Positions 1-6,437 of a stretch of DNA of 10,768 bases are shown here, piece by piece. A program made the translations under genes and the position numbers. The DNA is taken from assembly GCA_040773965.1 (NCBI GenBank), contig JAXGVG010000058.1, forward strand, positions 1 to 10,768, written 5' to 3'. The DNA is from JAXGVG01 sp040773965 (lineage in GTDB: Bacteria; Pseudomonadota; Alphaproteobacteria; UBA9219). Below the pieces are notes generated by a model, which had not been told where the DNA came from, did no database searches, and saw only the letters and a program-made list of their open reading frames with translations. Position 1 is the stretch's first letter; each line of letters begins with the position of its first letter.

Positions 1-368
1 CCGGCCTCGCCCGTCTGAGCCGCAAGAACCAGAACGGATATGTCCGGCTGTTCCTTTAGCAGGCGCAGCAATTCCGTGCGGAGGTCTCCCTTGCGGATGA
101 AAACTTCCGGCTTCATGCCGCAAACGTTTTCCACCAAATCTTCATGCCCTTTAAGTTCAGCCCGTGCGCGGTTCAGCGCGTCTTCCGTCAATGTCTCATC
201 GACGCCCGCCCACGGTTGAATGGCCGGCGGTTCGGCAACATACAAAATGGCTACGCGACACCGCGGCGTGCTGCGCGCATGCCAGGCTGCGTACTTCAGG
301 GCCACGGACATTTCCCTGCTTTCGTCCACAACGACAAGAAACGTGCGAATTGGCTGGTTTGTGCTCAT
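1..368 (-). CDS. Universal stress protein (UspA family), 3' end outside the window
   Basis: The first 122 residues of a UspA-like protein are visible; the gene runs off the left edge. It starts at an ATG at 368-366 (MSTNQPIRTFLVVVDES). A hydrophobic beta strand (FLVVVDES) is followed by a helix (REMSVALKYAAWHA) and a second strand (RVAILYVAEPP), then a long charged helix and a strand-helix unit ending in the strand ISVLVLAAQ. This is the Rossmann-like alpha/beta order of the Usp fold. The ATP-binding G-x2-G-x9-G(S/T) motif, if present, would lie just past the edge and cannot be judged. The start codon shares an ATGA overlap with the stop of the TIGR02186 gene, so the two are probably translationally coupled, as third gene of the TauE operon. 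Usp proteins are cytoplasmic, often nucleotide-binding regulators of stress survival; its partner here is not known. Confidence 0.82.
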   Translation of the reverse strand, partial: MSTNQPIRTFLVVVDESREMSVALKYAAWHARSTPRCRVAILYVAEPPAIQPWAGVDETLTEDALNRARAELKGHEDLVENVCGMKPEVFIRKGDLRTELLRLLKEQPDISVLVLAAQTGEA

Positions 369-1102
369 GACGACCGCCTGAAAACGTAAGCCCCCGCCCC
401 GCCCAGGCCGAGAGAAAGGGCGAGCGCCAGCAAAGCATAACTGAACGGGCGCGTATGGGCGAGATTATATAAAGACGCCTCGATGCCGACGGGCGCCACG
501 GTGAAGGATGAGGTCTGCTCGGCAATGACTTTTTTATTTTTCAGAAGGTAAATATGCGCCATATACATCCCTATGGGCATGTCCGCAGGCAGGTCGAAAT
601 CGGCGCGGAAAAGGCTGTTTCCCGTGATCCGAACACCGGACGGTTTCTCCTGAAAAAGCCGTTGGGCCTTTCTTGTTTCAAGCAAGGCTGCACGCCAAGA
701 AGGTTTCGTTTCCCCCTCTCCTCCTTTAAGGGGCAGATGAAGACTTGCCAGGTTTAACCCGTAACGCGCAACGCTTTCGGCGTCGGCAACGTCTTCAACA
801 GGCTTCGACGAGGCTATGGCATAGAAACCCGGCACAGGCTCGAATACCGTCGGCCTGCCGTTGATCCAAATTCCGGTCTTTTTTACCTTCGGCCGTAAAA
901 TCGCGCGCGCCGGGGGTCCTTCGATAATTACGGCAACATCGGCAGGAATCTTGAGCGCGCCGAAAATAAGCATCGTCGTGCCGTTGAATCCGACGGAAAC
1001 GGCCACAAAGTTCGACGAGACGTCCGCCACGACCTTTTCCGTCCGCGCCAGCGCGGGAACGGAAGCCAAAACGATCAGAAGCGCTATCAGGAAACGCTTC
1101 AT
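365..1102 (-). CDS. TIGR02186 / Alph_Pro_TM family membrane-anchored periplasmic protein
   Basis: This 245-residue protein matches the alphaproteobacterial family TIGR02186 (Pfam Alph_Pro_TM), whose function is unknown. It has a signal peptide: basic MKR, a hydrophobic core (FLIALLIVLASVP) and an ALA cleavage site near residue 19. A beta-rich domain of about 200 residues follows, including the family-like segments VSVGFNGTTMLIFGA, AVIIEGPP and GIWINGRPTVFEPVPGFYAI. A single C-terminal transmembrane helix (about 220-239) ends in a basic RRSS tail. The predicted topology is a periplasmic domain tethered by its C-terminus. The start ATG overlaps the TauE stop as ATGA, and its own stop overlaps the Usp start the same way. 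Placement next to a TauE/SafE permease recurs in Alphaproteobacteria as I recall it, suggesting an accessory role in sulfite or organosulfonate handling; that role is inference. The length fits the family. Confidence 0.9.
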   Translation of the reverse strand: MKRFLIALLIVLASVPALARTEKVVADVSSNFVAVSVGFNGTTMLIFGALKIPADVAVIIEGPPARAILRPKVKKTGIWINGRPTVFEPVPGFYAIASSKPVEDVADAESVARYGLNLASLHLPLKGGEGETKPSWRAALLETRKAQRLFQEKPSGVRITGNSLFRADFDLPADMPIGMYMAHIYLLKNKKVIAEQTSSFTVAPVGIEASLYNLAHTRPFSYALLALALSLGLGGAGAYVFRRSS

Positions 1103-2058
1103 GACAAAAGCTCCATATCGAGCGCATACAGGCGAGCGGGCGTTACCGTCAGATCGACGAAAATTTTAACGGCCACGGCCAAAATCAGCAACGCCATCAA
1201 AAAACGGGCCCATTCAGGTTTGATGCGCGCCGCCGCGCGCGTGCCGAACGGCACGCCCACCACGCTTCCGGCCAGAAGAAACAGGGCCAGAACGATATCG
1301 ACGCTTTGGTTGAATGCGGCCTGGAGCACCGTCGCCAGCGCCGTTGTGAAAATGATTTGAAAAAGAGACGTTCCGCTCACCAGTTGCGGCGGCATGCGCA
1401 GGATGTAAAGCATCGCCGGTATCAGGACGAAACCGCCGCCGATCCCGAGCAAGGCAACCAGAAGACCGCCGCCAAAGCCGATGCTCGCCGGTAAAAGCAT
1501 ATGGACGCGCACGTTCGATGCCGGAAAATCGAGCGCGTATTTTTTATCCGCGCCCCACAAGCGGACAGCCCGGCCGGAAGACGGGTTTTCGTTTCCCCTG
1601 CCGACGGTTTTCGAAAAGCGGCGGAGAACGCGGCCCTTCAAGGCGCAGCAGCTTTCCACGACCATGACAAGGCCTATGCCGGACAACATCACGCCGTAGC
1701 CGAGCTCGATCACGAGATTGATCTGGCCGATATGCTGAAGCCATTTGAACAAAACGACGCCGAAAGCCGTGCCTGCGAAACTGCCCGCCATCATGACAAG
1801 CCCCATGCGGATGTCGATGTGGCGGCGCTTCCAGTGTGCCAGCGCACCCGCAAGGCTGGTGCCAACCAGCTGATTGGCTTGCGTGCCCACGGAAATGGAC
1901 GGCGGTATGCCAATAAATATCAGGAGCGGCGTCAGCAAAAACCCGCCGCCGACGCCAAAAAGACCCGACAAAAAGCCGCCCACGCCGCCCAACAGGAGCA
2001 CCAGCAATACGCTCACAGGCATTTCCGCGATGGGGAGGTAAATTTCCATGGCGGGCAT
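1099..2058 (-). CDS. TauE/SafE family permease (putative sulfite/sulfonate exporter)
   Basis: This 319-residue polytopic inner-membrane protein is of the TauE/SafE family (COG0730), whose characterised members export sulfite or sulfoacetate or move related anions. The internal duplication typical of the family is clear: a glycine-rich motif with flanking helix at residues 34-46 (FGVGGGFLLTPLL) is repeated at 204-216 (LGIGGGFVLIPAM), each followed by a threonine/serine-rich helix (GTQANQLVGTSLAG near 58-71 and SGTSLFQIIFTTA near 228-240). A hydrophilic loop of about 50 residues (140-188) joins the halves and is longer than in the shortest family members. The start is uncertain: the ATG at 2058 and one three codons later both lack a Shine-Dalgarno sequence, and a third in-frame ATG lies at codon 13. 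It is first gene of a coupled operon with the TIGR02186 and Usp genes, 80 nt after recF. The substrate cannot be read from sequence. Confidence 0.93.
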   Translation of the reverse strand: MPAMEIYLPIAEMPVSVLLVLLLGGVGGFLSGLFGVGGGFLLTPLLIFIGIPPSISVGTQANQLVGTSLAGALAHWKRRHIDIRMGLVMMAGSFAGTAFGVVLFKWLQHIGQINLVIELGYGVMLSGIGLVMVVESCCALKGRVLRRFSKTVGRGNENPSSGRAVRLWGADKKYALDFPASNVRVHMLLPASIGFGGGLLVALLGIGGGFVLIPAMLYILRMPPQLVSGTSLFQIIFTTALATVLQAAFNQSVDIVLALFLLAGSVVGVPFGTRAAARIKPEWARFLMALLILAVAVKIFVDLTVTPARLYALDMELLS

Positions 2059-2138
2059 ATTAGGAGGGATTGGAGGGGAAGGGAAGAAGAGAGGCCGTAA
2101 AAAACGATAGAATGGTTCAATTCCTTATTCTTCAACCG

Positions 2139-3296
2139 CTATTTTATAATTCCGCAATTCACTATGAAATGTTGGGCGGAGGGCAACAAGGGCTCGAAAG
2201 GCGTTTCGTCCGTTCCGGTAAGCCACGCCTGCGCGCCCAATTCCCCGATTTCCCCGAACAACGCACCGCGCCGCGTTTCGTCAAGATGCGCCGTAATATC
2301 GTCCAAAAGCAAAAGAGGCGGCATGGAACGCATGCGGGCCAACACGCGCACATAAGCCAACATGATCGCGATCAAAAGCGCTTTTCGCTCGCCTGTCGAA
2401 CATCGATCGGCCGGACAACGGCGAACCTTATGCACAACGGCCAGATCGCTGCGATGCGGCCCAACCGAACAAACGTCTTTTTGCCTGTCCTCCTCGCGCG
2501 TTCGCGCGAAGGCCGCGCGCAACATGTCCTCGATGAGCAAGGCCGGGTATTTCTGCAAAGCTTCCTCGGCCATGCCCTGCAGCGCCAGATCGGCCTTGGG
2601 AAAAGCGCCGGCCGTTTCGGCCATGGCTTTTTGCAATTGCTGCAACAATTGCAGACGCGCCGCCGTGATGGCGACGCCGGTTTGCGCCATTTCATCCTCG
2701 AGGCCGCCAAGCCACGCCGCATCCGCCACGCCGCCGCGCAAAAGACGCAACCGTTCGCGCAACGCTTTTTCATAGCGATGCACCCGGCCCGCGTGCGCCG
2801 GATCGAAACTGTAGACAAGACGATCCAGCAGCCGGCGGCGCGCCGATGGCCCTCCCTCCAAAAGGCGATCCATCTCCGGCGTAATCCATGCCACAGCGGC
2901 GTGCCTCGTCAGGTCGTGCTGGTTTTTGGCCGCTTTCCCGTCGATATGTATTACGCGGCGTTCGCCTTTCGGATTCTCCGGATCGCGGCCCGTGCCTATT
3001 TTTACCACGCCTTCGGGCGTCATAAGCTCAACGGCAACGGCCCAGGGAGATGTTGCATCTTGTTGTTGCAACTCCGCCAGTTGCGCGCGCCGCAATCCGC
3101 GGCCCGGCGCAAGAAGACTTACCGCTTCAAGCAGATTGGTTTTTCCGCTGCCGTTCGGGCCCGTCAGGATTATCGGCGACGAGTCCAGAACCAGATGCGC
3201 ATCGCGGTAATTGCGGAAGCTATCGAGCGAAATTCGGCAAACGGCCAGCGCCGCCGGTTCTTCAAGACGAATTTGCTGGATTGCGGCGTTTAGCAT
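2139..3296 (-). CDS. recF: DNA replication and repair protein RecF
   Basis: RecF is an SMC-like ATPase that, with RecO and RecR, helps load RecA at single-strand gaps and stalled forks. All family signatures are visible in the 385 residues: the leading SLDSFRNYRDAHLVL segment (24-38), Walker A GPNGSGKT (46-53), the conserved SARRRLLDRL segment (151-160), GPHRSDL (279-285), the ABC signature CSTGERKALL (299-308), and Walker B with D-loop, LLLLDDITAHLDE (328-340). Length is normal for the family. Start is the ATG at 3296-3294; it lies 55 nt after the dnaN stop and has no convincing Shine-Dalgarno. The N-terminus is about 18 residues longer before the first conserved strand than in short RecF proteins, but no better in-frame ATG was seen. 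It is probably cotranscribed with dnaN. Confidence 0.97.
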   Translation of the reverse strand: MLNAAIQQIRLEEPAALAVCRISLDSFRNYRDAHLVLDSSPIILTGPNGSGKTNLLEAVSLLAPGRGLRRAQLAELQQQDATSPWAVAVELMTPEGVVKIGTGRDPENPKGERRVIHIDGKAAKNQHDLTRHAAVAWITPEMDRLLEGGPSARRRLLDRLVYSFDPAHAGRVHRYEKALRERLRLLRGGVADAAWLGGLEDEMAQTGVAITAARLQLLQQLQKAMAETAGAFPKADLALQGMAEEALQKYPALLIEDMLRAAFARTREEDRQKDVCSVGPHRSDLAVVHKVRRCPADRCSTGERKALLIAIMLAYVRVLARMRSMPPLLLLDDITAHLDETRRGALFGEIGELGAQAWLTGTDETPFEPLLPSAQHFIVNCGIIK

Positions 3297-3351
3297 TCAG
3301 ACCATCGGCGTTATCGGCGCTTAATTAAATTCCGGACGATGAATGCCGGGC

Positions 3352-4467
3352 CTAAACCCGCATCGGCATCAGCACATATAGCGCGCTCGCGTCCGCCACG
3401 TCCTGAACGATCGCCGGGGCCGCCGCGTCCGCCAGCGCGAAGCGCGCGCCTTCGCCTTCGATCTGCTGAAGAATGTCGAGCAGATAGCGGGCGTTAAAAC
3501 CGATCTCAAGCGGCGCGCCTTCGAAATTCACTTCCAGTTCCTCCACGGCACTGCCTGCTTCGGGCGAGTTCGCGGTCAGAGTCATCTGGCCCGGCGCCAA
3601 AGCCAACTTCACGGCGCGCGACTTTTCGGATGAAATGGTCGCCACGCGGTCCACGGCGGCGGCGAATTCTTTCGCCCTTGCATCCAGAATCCTGTCGTTC
3701 CCGGCGGGGATGACGCGCTCGTAATCCGGGAACGTGCCGTCGATCAGCTTGGACGTGATCACCACGCTATCGAAGGCAAAGCGGACCCTGGATTCCGACA
3801 GCGCAACCTCTATCGTGTCCGCCGCCTCGTCGATGAGTTTTCGAACCTCGTTCACCGTCTTTCGGGGAATGATAACGCCGGGCAGGCCCTTCGCGCCTTT
3901 TGGCGCGGCCATTTCCACGCGCGCCAACCGGTGCCCGTCCGTGGCCACGGCGCGCAACACCTCGACATTTTTGGCTTTGGTCGCATGAAGGTAAATGCCG
4001 TTAAGATAGTACCGCGTTTCTTCCGTGGAAATGGCGAACCGGGTGCGGTCGATCAACGCGCGAAGATCTTCGGCCGTCAGCGCGAACTTGTACTTAAGAT
4101 CCCCTTCCGGCATTTTTGGGAAATCGTCGACAGGCAAGCAACCGAGCTTGAACTGCGATCGGCCCGAGGTCAACGTCAGCTGCCCGGCGCCGGTGGCGTT
4201 CATTTCAACCTGCGCCCCTTCGGGAAGTTTGCGCACAATTTCATAAAGCGTGTGCGCCGGGGCCGTCACCGCGCCCGTTTTGCCCACCTGTCCCGGCGCG
4301 ATCTCGTTGATTTCAATCTCCATATCCGTGGCGACGAAGGACACCCCCTCGTCCGTGGCGCGGATCAGCACATTGGCCAGAATGGGAATGGTGTTCCGGC
4401 GTTCGACCACGCTTTGCACGTGGCTTAGGCTTTTGAGGAGAGCGGCGCGTTCAAGCGTAAGTTTCAT
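3352..4467 (-). CDS. dnaN: DNA polymerase III beta subunit (sliding clamp)
   Basis: DnaN forms the ring-shaped dimer that tethers DNA polymerase III and many repair factors to DNA. The 371-residue length fits three repeated clamp domains of about 120 residues. Diagnostic segments are the N-terminal MKLTLERAALLKSLSHVQSV, NTIPILANVLI (25-35), ATDMEIEI (46-53), GCLPVDDFPKMP (109-120), ATDGHRLA (175-182), DGTFPDYERVIP (243-254) and the C-terminal LMPMRV (366-371), which helps form the hydrophobic pocket bound by clamp-interacting peptides. Start is the ATG at 4467-4465, with only a weak AAGG-type ribosome site about ten nucleotides upstream. It heads a likely dnaN-recF operon and is divergent from the epimerase gene; a candidate promoter lies at 4591-4620. 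dnaA is not adjacent. Confidence 0.98.
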   Translation of the reverse strand: MKLTLERAALLKSLSHVQSVVERRNTIPILANVLIRATDEGVSFVATDMEIEINEIAPGQVGKTGAVTAPAHTLYEIVRKLPEGAQVEMNATGAGQLTLTSGRSQFKLGCLPVDDFPKMPEGDLKYKFALTAEDLRALIDRTRFAISTEETRYYLNGIYLHATKAKNVEVLRAVATDGHRLARVEMAAPKGAKGLPGVIIPRKTVNEVRKLIDEAADTIEVALSESRVRFAFDSVVITSKLIDGTFPDYERVIPAGNDRILDARAKEFAAAVDRVATISSEKSRAVKLALAPGQMTLTANSPEAGSAVEELEVNFEGAPLEIGFNARYLLDILQQIEGEGARFALADAAAPAIVQDVADASALYVLMPMRV

Positions 4468-4579
4468 GGGCGGGAGGCCTTGTTTTTCCGATCAGGATTT
4501 GAACGTTATGAAATAGCAAAGAATCGGATGGGTGGCTAGGGTCAAGCTTTTCGGGCAGACACGCTTTCCGGACTCGATT

Positions 4580-4608
4580 TTGACAATACAAGTATATTGA
4601 ATTAACCC
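4580..4608 (+). promoter_or_regulatory. Possible promoter for the epimerase gene
   Basis: A perfect -35 hexamer TTGACA is at 4580-4585. The position 17 nt downstream holds only TAACCC, a poor -10, so the call is weak. The element overlaps the candidate dnaN promoter on the other strand, and the imperfect dyad ATACAAGTAT (4586-4595) lies between the two. Divergent overlapping promoters would be expected here because the two genes share only this 169-nt gap. Confidence 0.25.
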
Positions 4609-4620
4609 GGTATTCGTTAA
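4591..4620 (-). promoter_or_regulatory. Candidate dnaN promoter
   Basis: Read on the minus strand, TTAACG (4620-4615) and TATACT (4596-4591) are separated by 18 nt, giving a fair sigma-70-type match (4/6 and 5/6). It lies in an AT-rich patch in the 169-nt gap between the divergent dnaN and epimerase genes and would give a leader of roughly 115 nt before dnaN. The assignment is by eye. Confidence 0.4.
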
Positions 4621-4636
4621 CTTTTTTGGTTGAATC

Positions 4637-5620
4637 ATGCCTCTTTCCCTTCGGGTTCTTGCCGAGCAATGGCCCCTTGCCAAGGCCTTTACCATCAGCC
4701 GCGGATCGAAAACCGAAGCCGTTGTCGTTGTCGCCGAACTGACGGACGGAATCCATACCGGGCGAGGCGAAGGCGTTCCTTACGCGCGATATGGCGAAAC
4801 CGCCGAGACCGCCGCTGCCGCCATCGAAACCTTGCGCCCGGCCCTTGCCGAAGGCCTTGACCGTGCGGGACTTCAAGACGCCTTGCCTGCCGGGGCCGCG
4901 CGAAACGCGCTCGATTGCGCTTTTTGGGACCTGGAAGCCAAACAAAAAGGCGTGCCCGCACACAAGCTGGCAGGGCTGCCCGATCCCCAGCCCCTTAAAA
5001 CGGCTTTTACGCTTTCGCTCGATACGCCGGAAAATATGGCTGCCGCCGCGCGCAAGGCCGCGCACCTGCCGGTTCTTAAACTGAAGCTTGGCGCGCCGGG
5101 AGATCCGCAGCGCCTCGAAGCCGTCCGGCACGCGGCTCCCGGCGCCGTACTCATCGTTGATGCCAACGAAGGCTGGACGCCCGGCAATTTTACCGAAAAC
5201 TTTGCCGCCTGCGCGCGTGCGGATGTTTCCCTTATCGAACAGCCTTTGCCTGCCGCAAAGGACGATTGTCTGAAAGACATTCCCCATCCCGTTCCCTTAT
5301 GCGCGGACGAAAGCGTTCACGATCGCGCGTCCCTGCCGGAACTGGCCGGAAAATACGAGGCGATCAACATCAAGCTCGATAAAACCGGCGGCCTGACGGA
5401 AGCCCTTGCCCTTGCGGAAGAGGCGCGGAAGAAAGGTTTTTTGCTAATGGCAGGCTGCATGGTATCGACGTCGCTGGCCATGGCTCCGGCGTTATTGATC
5501 GCGCAAAATGCGCGTTTTACAGACCTCGACGGGCCGCTATTGCTGGCCAGGGAACGCCCTCACGGCTTGCGCTATGAAAACGGGATCGTTTATCCGCCAA
5601 CGCGCGCTTTGTGGGGTTAG
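4637..5620 (+). CDS. Dipeptide epimerase, enolase superfamily (likely L-Ala-D/L-Glu epimerase)
   Basis: This 327-residue protein is of the muconate lactonizing subgroup of the enolase superfamily. Visible catalytic elements are the KxK motif K148-L-K150, metal ligands D175 (DANEGW), E201 (EQPLP) and D224 (ADESVHD), the second-side lysine K246 (NIKLDKTGG), and the eighth-strand D296-x-D298 (TDLDGP). In the L-Ala-D/L-Glu epimerases (YkfB, YcjG) a DxD motif contacts the dipeptide amino group, which favours dipeptide epimerization in murein-peptide recycling. The related N-acetyl-glutamate racemase DgcA is an alternative, though no dgcN-like gene is visible nearby. The ATG at 4637 is fixed by an in-frame stop six nucleotides upstream and fits the family start (AKAFTISRGSKTEA). 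No Shine-Dalgarno is seen. It is the only plus-strand gene, and its stop overlaps the stop of murI. Likely cytoplasmic and Mg-dependent. Confidence 0.85.
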   Translation: MPLSLRVLAEQWPLAKAFTISRGSKTEAVVVVAELTDGIHTGRGEGVPYARYGETAETAAAAIETLRPALAEGLDRAGLQDALPAGAARNALDCAFWDLEAKQKGVPAHKLAGLPDPQPLKTAFTLSLDTPENMAAAARKAAHLPVLKLKLGAPGDPQRLEAVRHAAPGAVLIVDANEGWTPGNFTENFAACARADVSLIEQPLPAAKDDCLKDIPHPVPLCADESVHDRASLPELAGKYEAINIKLDKTGGLTEALALAEEARKKGFLLMAGCMVSTSLAMAPALLIAQNARFTDLDGPLLLARERPHGLRYENGIVYPPTRALWG

Positions 5621-6435
5621 CGGGAAATGACCGGATCGACCTGCTCGACTGCGGAAATGTTCGCGCCCGGCAGAAACCTTTTTGCCAGACGCCGAAAGCG
5701 TTCGGGCGCATCCGTGACCAGAAACCGGTCTTCTTCTTTTCGAGGGCTCTTTTTGAATTTTCCGGAGCCGTTCAGATAATCCTTTACGGCTTTGGCTGTC
5801 GTCGTCGCGCTGTCGACGAGCTTCGTCTCTGCCGGAAGGAACTTCCGGATGGTTTCTTTCAGCAACGGAAAATGCGTGCAGCCAAGCACCAGCGCATCGA
5901 ATGAAACGCCGTTCAACATCTGAAAATAGCGGCTCACAACCGCTTCGGCTTCCGGCCCTTCGTGCCAGCCTTCTTCCACCAGCGCGACCAAAAGGTTGCA
6001 GGCAAGGCTGTGAACCCGGGCTTGAGGGTTATATTGTTGAATATGTTTGGGATAAGCCTCCGAACGCACCGTGCCCTCGGTCGCCAGGACGACAATGTGT
6101 CCGCTGGACGAGGCTTCGGCCGCGGCGCGGGCCCCCGGCTCGATGACGCCGAAACACGGCAGTTCCGGCAACGCTTTTTTCAAACCCGGCAATGCCTGCG
6201 CCGAGGCGGTGTTGCACGCGACGACAAGCAGCTTGATGTCCTCCTCGACAAGCCGCCGGGCCGCCTGCAACGCGTACTGCGTTACCGTTTCGGCGCTTTT
6301 GGTGCCGTAAGGCAGCCGCGCCGTATCGCCAAGATAAACAAAACTCTCATCCGGCAAGGCTTCTTTCAGCGCTTTGTAGACGGTAAGGCCCCCGAGGCCT
6401 GAATCGAAGACCCCGATAGGACGGTTGTCATTCAT
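5617..6435 (-). CDS. murI: Glutamate racemase
   Basis: MurI interconverts L- and D-glutamate without a cofactor and supplies D-Glu for peptidoglycan precursors. The 272 residues show the full active site: GVFDSGLGGLTV (8-19) with the Asp/Ser pair at 11-12, GDTARLPYG (36-44), VVACNTAS (71-78) with catalytic Cys74, and VLGCTHFPLL (183-192) with catalytic Cys186 and His188. Length is typical. The frame stays open for about 70 codons upstream inside alaC, but that part has no family similarity. The ATG at 6435 is preferred because the racemase fold begins immediately after it and GGAAAGG lies 9 nt before it. The gene starts 2 nt after the alaC stop, so the two are probably cotranscribed and coupled. 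Its stop (5619-5617) overlaps the stop of the convergent epimerase gene. Confidence 0.97.
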   Translation of the reverse strand: MNDNRPIGVFDSGLGGLTVYKALKEALPDESFVYLGDTARLPYGTKSAETVTQYALQAARRLVEEDIKLLVVACNTASAQALPGLKKALPELPCFGVIEPGARAAAEASSSGHIVVLATEGTVRSEAYPKHIQQYNPQARVHSLACNLLVALVEEGWHEGPEAEAVVSRYFQMLNGVSFDALVLGCTHFPLLKETIRKFLPAETKLVDSATTTAKAVKDYLNGSGKFKKSPRKEEDRFLVTDAPERFRRLAKRFLPGANISAVEQVDPVISR

Positions 6436-6437
6436 CC

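Noticed and set aside
2103..2138. Hairpin AGAAT/ATTCT followed by a T6 run after recF
   Set aside because: The stem is 5 bp, AT-rich and has a large loop; it is not a convincing intrinsic terminator.
2070..3293. Long plus-strand open frame (407 codons) opposite recF, preceded by AGGAGG at 2062-2067
   Set aside because: It starts at a TTG only 2 nt after the AGGAGG, its product is low-complexity and rich in Arg, Gln and His, and it mirrors the well-supported recF frame. Long antisense frames are common in GC-rich genes.
4468..4636. Replication origin upstream of dnaN
   Set aside because: No TTATNCACA-type DnaA boxes were found in the gap, only an AT-rich promoter-like patch.
4451..5287. Minus-strand open frame of 278 codons opposite the epimerase and the start of dnaN
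   Set aside because: It overlaps the dnaN start and both divergent promoter regions, and its product shows no domain.
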